A DNA stretch of 37,304 nucleotides from Actinomycetes bacterium (GTDB lineage Bacteria > Actinomycetota > Actinomycetes > JAHEKZ01): the NCBI GenBank assembly GCA_027118455.1, contig JAJAYZ010000019.1:1-37304 (forward strand). Reading direction: 5' to 3'. A program made the translations under genes and the position numbers. The notes beneath the pieces are model-generated. The model saw only the letters and a list, made by a program, of their open reading frames with translations, did not search any database and was not told where the DNA came from. This document shows positions 35,069-37,304 of the stretch, in pieces; position 1 is the first letter of the stretch; every line of letters begins with the position of its first letter.

Positions 35069-35447
35069 GACGCTGGACCCCAGGCAATGTACAGAGGCCA
35101 GCGTGCCGAAACCGGCTTTTGATCCTTCAATCAATGCGTCATACCGCCGCGAATTGGCGTGGACTAGGTGGACTCGGTGGACTCGGTGGAGGTGGAAGCG
35201 CTCGCTATGCCGCAGATCGACTTCGCCACCTGACGCTGGGCGAGATTGAAATCGCAGACGTCGACCACAACGCGAACGTCGCAGAGCTGGCACTTCCGCT
35301 CGGTTCCAAACTGGCAGTAGAGCGGCACGTATGTGGGCGACGACGGTCGCGGATCCGATGCCTATAGCAGAGGCTCTGGCGCGGCCACGGGAGCGCGAGC
35401 ATACTGGCGTTATGGCGCTGGTCCGGCGGGTGGGTGGAGACGCCCGG
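35069..35447. promoter_or_regulatory. methyltransferase/hydrolase divergent region
   Basis: Nothing coding is recognised in these 379 bases. A GGACTAGGT/GGACTCGGT tandem repeat lies at 35161-35187 (listed separately), about 95 bases from the methyltransferase start. The ribosome binding site GGTGGAG at 35433-35439 belongs to the lipoprotein. Confidence 0.35.
35161..35187. repeat. three-copy 9-bp tandem repeat
   Basis: GGACTAGGT, GGACTCGGT and GGACTCGGT are contiguous, with a degenerate fourth unit (GGAGGTGGA). It could expand or contract by slippage. Confidence 0.7.
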
Positions 35448-36302
35448 ATGATGATCAGGCTGTGCGCTTCAGTTGCGATGAGCGTCCTGACGGTTGGCTG
35501 CGGTGCAGGCAGCACACCGTCGGCCGGGTCGGGTGAGCCGCCATCCACCGCCCTTACCGCGTCAAGCAGCGCGACTACACCGTCGTCCGCTGACCCGATG
35601 GCCACGCCGTCGCCCAGCGGGCTGTTCGCGGTCGCGGCCGACCAGCGCAAGCTCGCGTTGGCCTGTTGGGGGCACGGCGCCCCGGCGGTGGTGCTCGACG
35701 CCGGGTCGTCCGACGCCGGGCTGGCACGATGGCGGGCGTCGGTGCTGGTCGCCGACTTGGCGGCGACCACCACGGTGTGTACCTACGACCGGGCCGGATT
35801 GGGCGAAAGCGAGGCCGCACCTCGACGGGCCCGGGTCCTCGACGACGTGACCAGTGACCTGCACAAACTTCTCGCAGCTGCCAGGATCCCGCGGCCAGTT
35901 GTCATGGTCGGAGCATCCGGCGGCGGCTTCGACGTGTACCAGCACGCGGGCCGCTATCCCGCAGACGTCGCCGGACTCGTCATGCTCGATGTCCCGGCCG
36001 GACAGCGTTCGATGTCGCACAGCGACGGTCCACCGGAGTGGTCCGACCCCGCGAACCCCGAACACGTGGACTACTACGCCGTCGAGCACCAGATGGCCGT
36101 CGCACGCTTGAAGATCAGAGCCATTCCGGTCACCGTCGTCACGGCCAAGGCCGGGCAGTCAGCGGACCCGGCGGAGCAGCGCGTGTGGCTGGCGGGGAGC
36201 TCCCGGCCCGTGCAGGTCGTCATCGACGGGGGTCACGACATCGCGTTCGACGCCCCCGGCCGCGTCCTCAAGGAGATCCTCGCTGTTGTGGCCGCCGCCT
36301 GA
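35448..36302 (+). CDS. alpha/beta hydrolase lipoprotein
   Basis: ATG at 35448 with GGTGGAG eight bases upstream gives 284 residues (ATGs at 35412 and 35451 are alternatives). The signal peptide has lipobox VGC with Cys18, and a Ser/Thr/Pro linker follows to about 60. The hydrolase fold has an HG-type oxyanion segment (CWGHGAPAVVLDAGSS), the Tyr-Asp-Arg-Ala-Gly motif YDRAGLGES, the nucleophile elbow VGASGGG (Ser157) and the catalytic His263 in GGHDIAFD. The acid residue is not certain. It acts outside the membrane on an unknown ester or amide. Confidence 0.85.
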   Translation: MMIRLCASVAMSVLTVGCGAGSTPSAGSGEPPSTALTASSSATTPSSADPMATPSPSGLFAVAADQRKLALACWGHGAPAVVLDAGSSDAGLARWRASVLVADLAATTTVCTYDRAGLGESEAAPRRARVLDDVTSDLHKLLAAARIPRPVVMVGASGGGFDVYQHAGRYPADVAGLVMLDVPAGQRSMSHSDGPPEWSDPANPEHVDYYAVEHQMAVARLKIRAIPVTVVTAKAGQSADPAEQRVWLAGSSRPVQVVIDGGHDIAFDAPGRVLKEILAVVAAA

Positions 36303-36487
36303 CAGCAGCATGACCCGCCGTTTCGCGCTGCCAAGGTTGGTCCTCGTACGACATGCGGATCGCCACGGCTCACTTACATGCTGACGTGATGACGTCCACA
36401 CAGACTCGTTTGGCCGTCGTTCACACACACGACCATGCCGGCGTAGTCCGCCGAACCTCCACCGGCTGATCAACGTCATCGCTGGCA

Positions 36488-37304
36488 CTACCGATCGCGC
36501 AAAGGGAGCAGAACAGGGGGAGCAGAACAGGTTGTTGAGTCGTCAAAGGTGCCCCTCAATGTCAAGAGACTCGCAATGCGCCGCTGCCTCGGAGAAGATC
36601 CAGACGTCGCGCTCGCGACGGGATGCCTTGCTGGCCGAAGGTCGATGGCGTCGAGTTCCGCGGGTTCGTAGCCGATGGCAGTCAACACAGCGGTCGCAGC
36701 CGATTCAGAAAGCGCCAGCCATTCCGCGAGAACGCTCGAAAACCAACGCTGCCGGGTTTCGATAAAGTGCCGGAGGTGCTGCGGCGAGTCAATACCTCGG
36801 GACGCCCAGTCATCCGCCAAGCGTCGAACTGCATCGGCTTCACGCCGGCGCCATCTGCTCCACACTCTTTCAGCGGCCGCACCCAGCCCGGCTTCGGGAC
36901 GGTGGTCGACCAACCACTGCACCACGTCAACGACGACTGCACCGTTGCCGCCAAACGCACCAGCGCGGGTGACCACGACGTCGTCGCCCGAGTAGTGGCC
37001 GTTGGTTATGGCACGGTCGACCTGCACGACCGAGAAGTCGTAGAGACTCGTGTAGAAGCGGACTCGCCCTGCATCATCGATCCCATAGAAGGGCCAAGCG
37101 TCGATGGGCTCGAGCGAAACGTCGTTACCGCTTCGAGTCGCCGTTGCTAGCCACCAGTTGTCTCCATCGAACGGCGGAGCCTCTAAGTCGCTGCTTTGCA
37201 TGGCTGCCATGTGCGGGTCGGCCTGAATGGCCGCGCGAACCGCGTCGCCGAGCGTGACTGAATCGGCCGGAAGTATCGCGTGGGGCAAGGCCTCGTAGTC
37301 GCCG
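36488..37304 (-). CDS. uncharacterised protein, 5' end beyond window
   Basis: The minus-strand frame is open to the right window edge (GDYEALPHAILPADSV at the edge), so the true start lies outside. A TTG at 37288 is the last internal start-like codon and is not convincing. The visible 270 residues include DNWWLATATRSG, VRFYTSLYDFSVVQVDRAI and a C-terminal helical part (QRWFSSVLAEWLALSESAATAVL). There is no signal peptide or membrane helix and no family is recognised. The last part is Pro/Ser-rich. It is convergent with the lipoprotein hydrolase; the 185 bases between them hold nothing recognised. Confidence 0.6.
   Translation of the reverse strand, partial: GDYEALPHAILPADSVTLGDAVRAAIQADPHMAAMQSSDLEAPPFDGDNWWLATATRSGNDVSLEPIDAWPFYGIDDAGRVRFYTSLYDFSVVQVDRAITNGHYSGDDVVVTRAGAFGGNGAVVVDVVQWLVDHRPEAGLGAAAERVWSRWRRREADAVRRLADDWASRGIDSPQHLRHFIETRQRWFSSVLAEWLALSESAATAVLTAIGYEPAELDAIDLRPARHPVASATSGSSPRQRRIASLLTLRGTFDDSTTCSAPPVLLPLRDR

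Noticed and set aside
35069..35773. Long N-terminal extension of the methyltransferase
   Set aside because: It crosses a tandem repeat and the opposite-strand lipoprotein gene and has no conserved domain.
1..37304. tRNA genes or CRISPR arrays
   Set aside because: No cloverleaf with a GTTCGA-type arm and no regularly spaced repeat array was recognised by eye; a tRNA scan could still find one near the integrase relics.

Overview
The window is high-GC DNA with actinobacterial character. It has GTG starts, Ala/Arg/Gly-rich proteins, lipobox and Tat-type signals, a class F sortase, a GAF-ANTAR relic, an HTH/HipA pair and a membrane-anchored GAF-PP2C phosphatase. The genus cannot be fixed from sequence alone.

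Layout. (1) 0.2-5.8 kb is a co-directional copper/heavy-metal detoxification operon: Tat/lipobox multicopper oxidase, Met-rich DUF305 lipoprotein, BNR-repeat lipoprotein and a P1B-type ATPase with a CPD metal-site motif. A cysteine-containing lipoprotein follows. (2) 6.5-6.7 kb is a relic of a tyrosine integrase. (3) 6.8-11.6 kb is a photobiology region: a membrane protein, a Brp/Blh-type beta-carotene 15,15'-dioxygenase (retinal synthase) on the minus strand, and divergent from it a full-length heliorhodopsin. Heliorhodopsin is followed by a ferric-reductase-like flavocytochrome that has lost two internal blocks. A 37-codon ORF with its own Shine-Dalgarno is coupled (TGATG) to blh. (4) 11.6-16.1 kb holds a LigD polymerase-domain relic, an intact membrane GAF-SpoIIE/PP2C phosphatase, and PLD and AraC fragments. 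(5) 16.2-22.7 kb holds an intact phospholipase-D-like protein, a pyridine-nucleotide-disulfide oxidoreductase, PLD and IS30 relics, a class F sortase coupled to a CHRD-domain surface protein, and a divergent SigK-like ECF sigma factor. (6) 22.7-26.4 kb holds a collapsed GAF-ANTAR gene, an intact PEP mutase/isocitrate-lyase-family enzyme, a truncated alpha/beta hydrolase, two small membrane proteins, and a DUF4143 relic abutting IS-like repeats. (7) 26.7-30.0 kb holds an intact hipBA module and an MFS transporter. (8) 30.1-33.8 kb is a second decayed mobile region: ECF-sigma relic, truncated integrase, DUF1778 antitoxin with a dead GNAT toxin, IstB relic, hemerythrin and an ArdC-like C-terminal fragment. 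(9) 34.0-37.3 kb holds an O-methyltransferase, an alpha/beta-hydrolase lipoprotein and a gene running off the right edge.

At least fifteen loci are recognisable gene remnants, interleaved with intact stress and light-related genes. The copper operon, blh/heliorhodopsin pair, CHRD-sortase-sigma cluster and hipBA look functional. Two integrase relics with matching core-binding segments lie about 24 kb apart and suggest an old accessory region. No tRNA, rRNA or CRISPR array was recognised.
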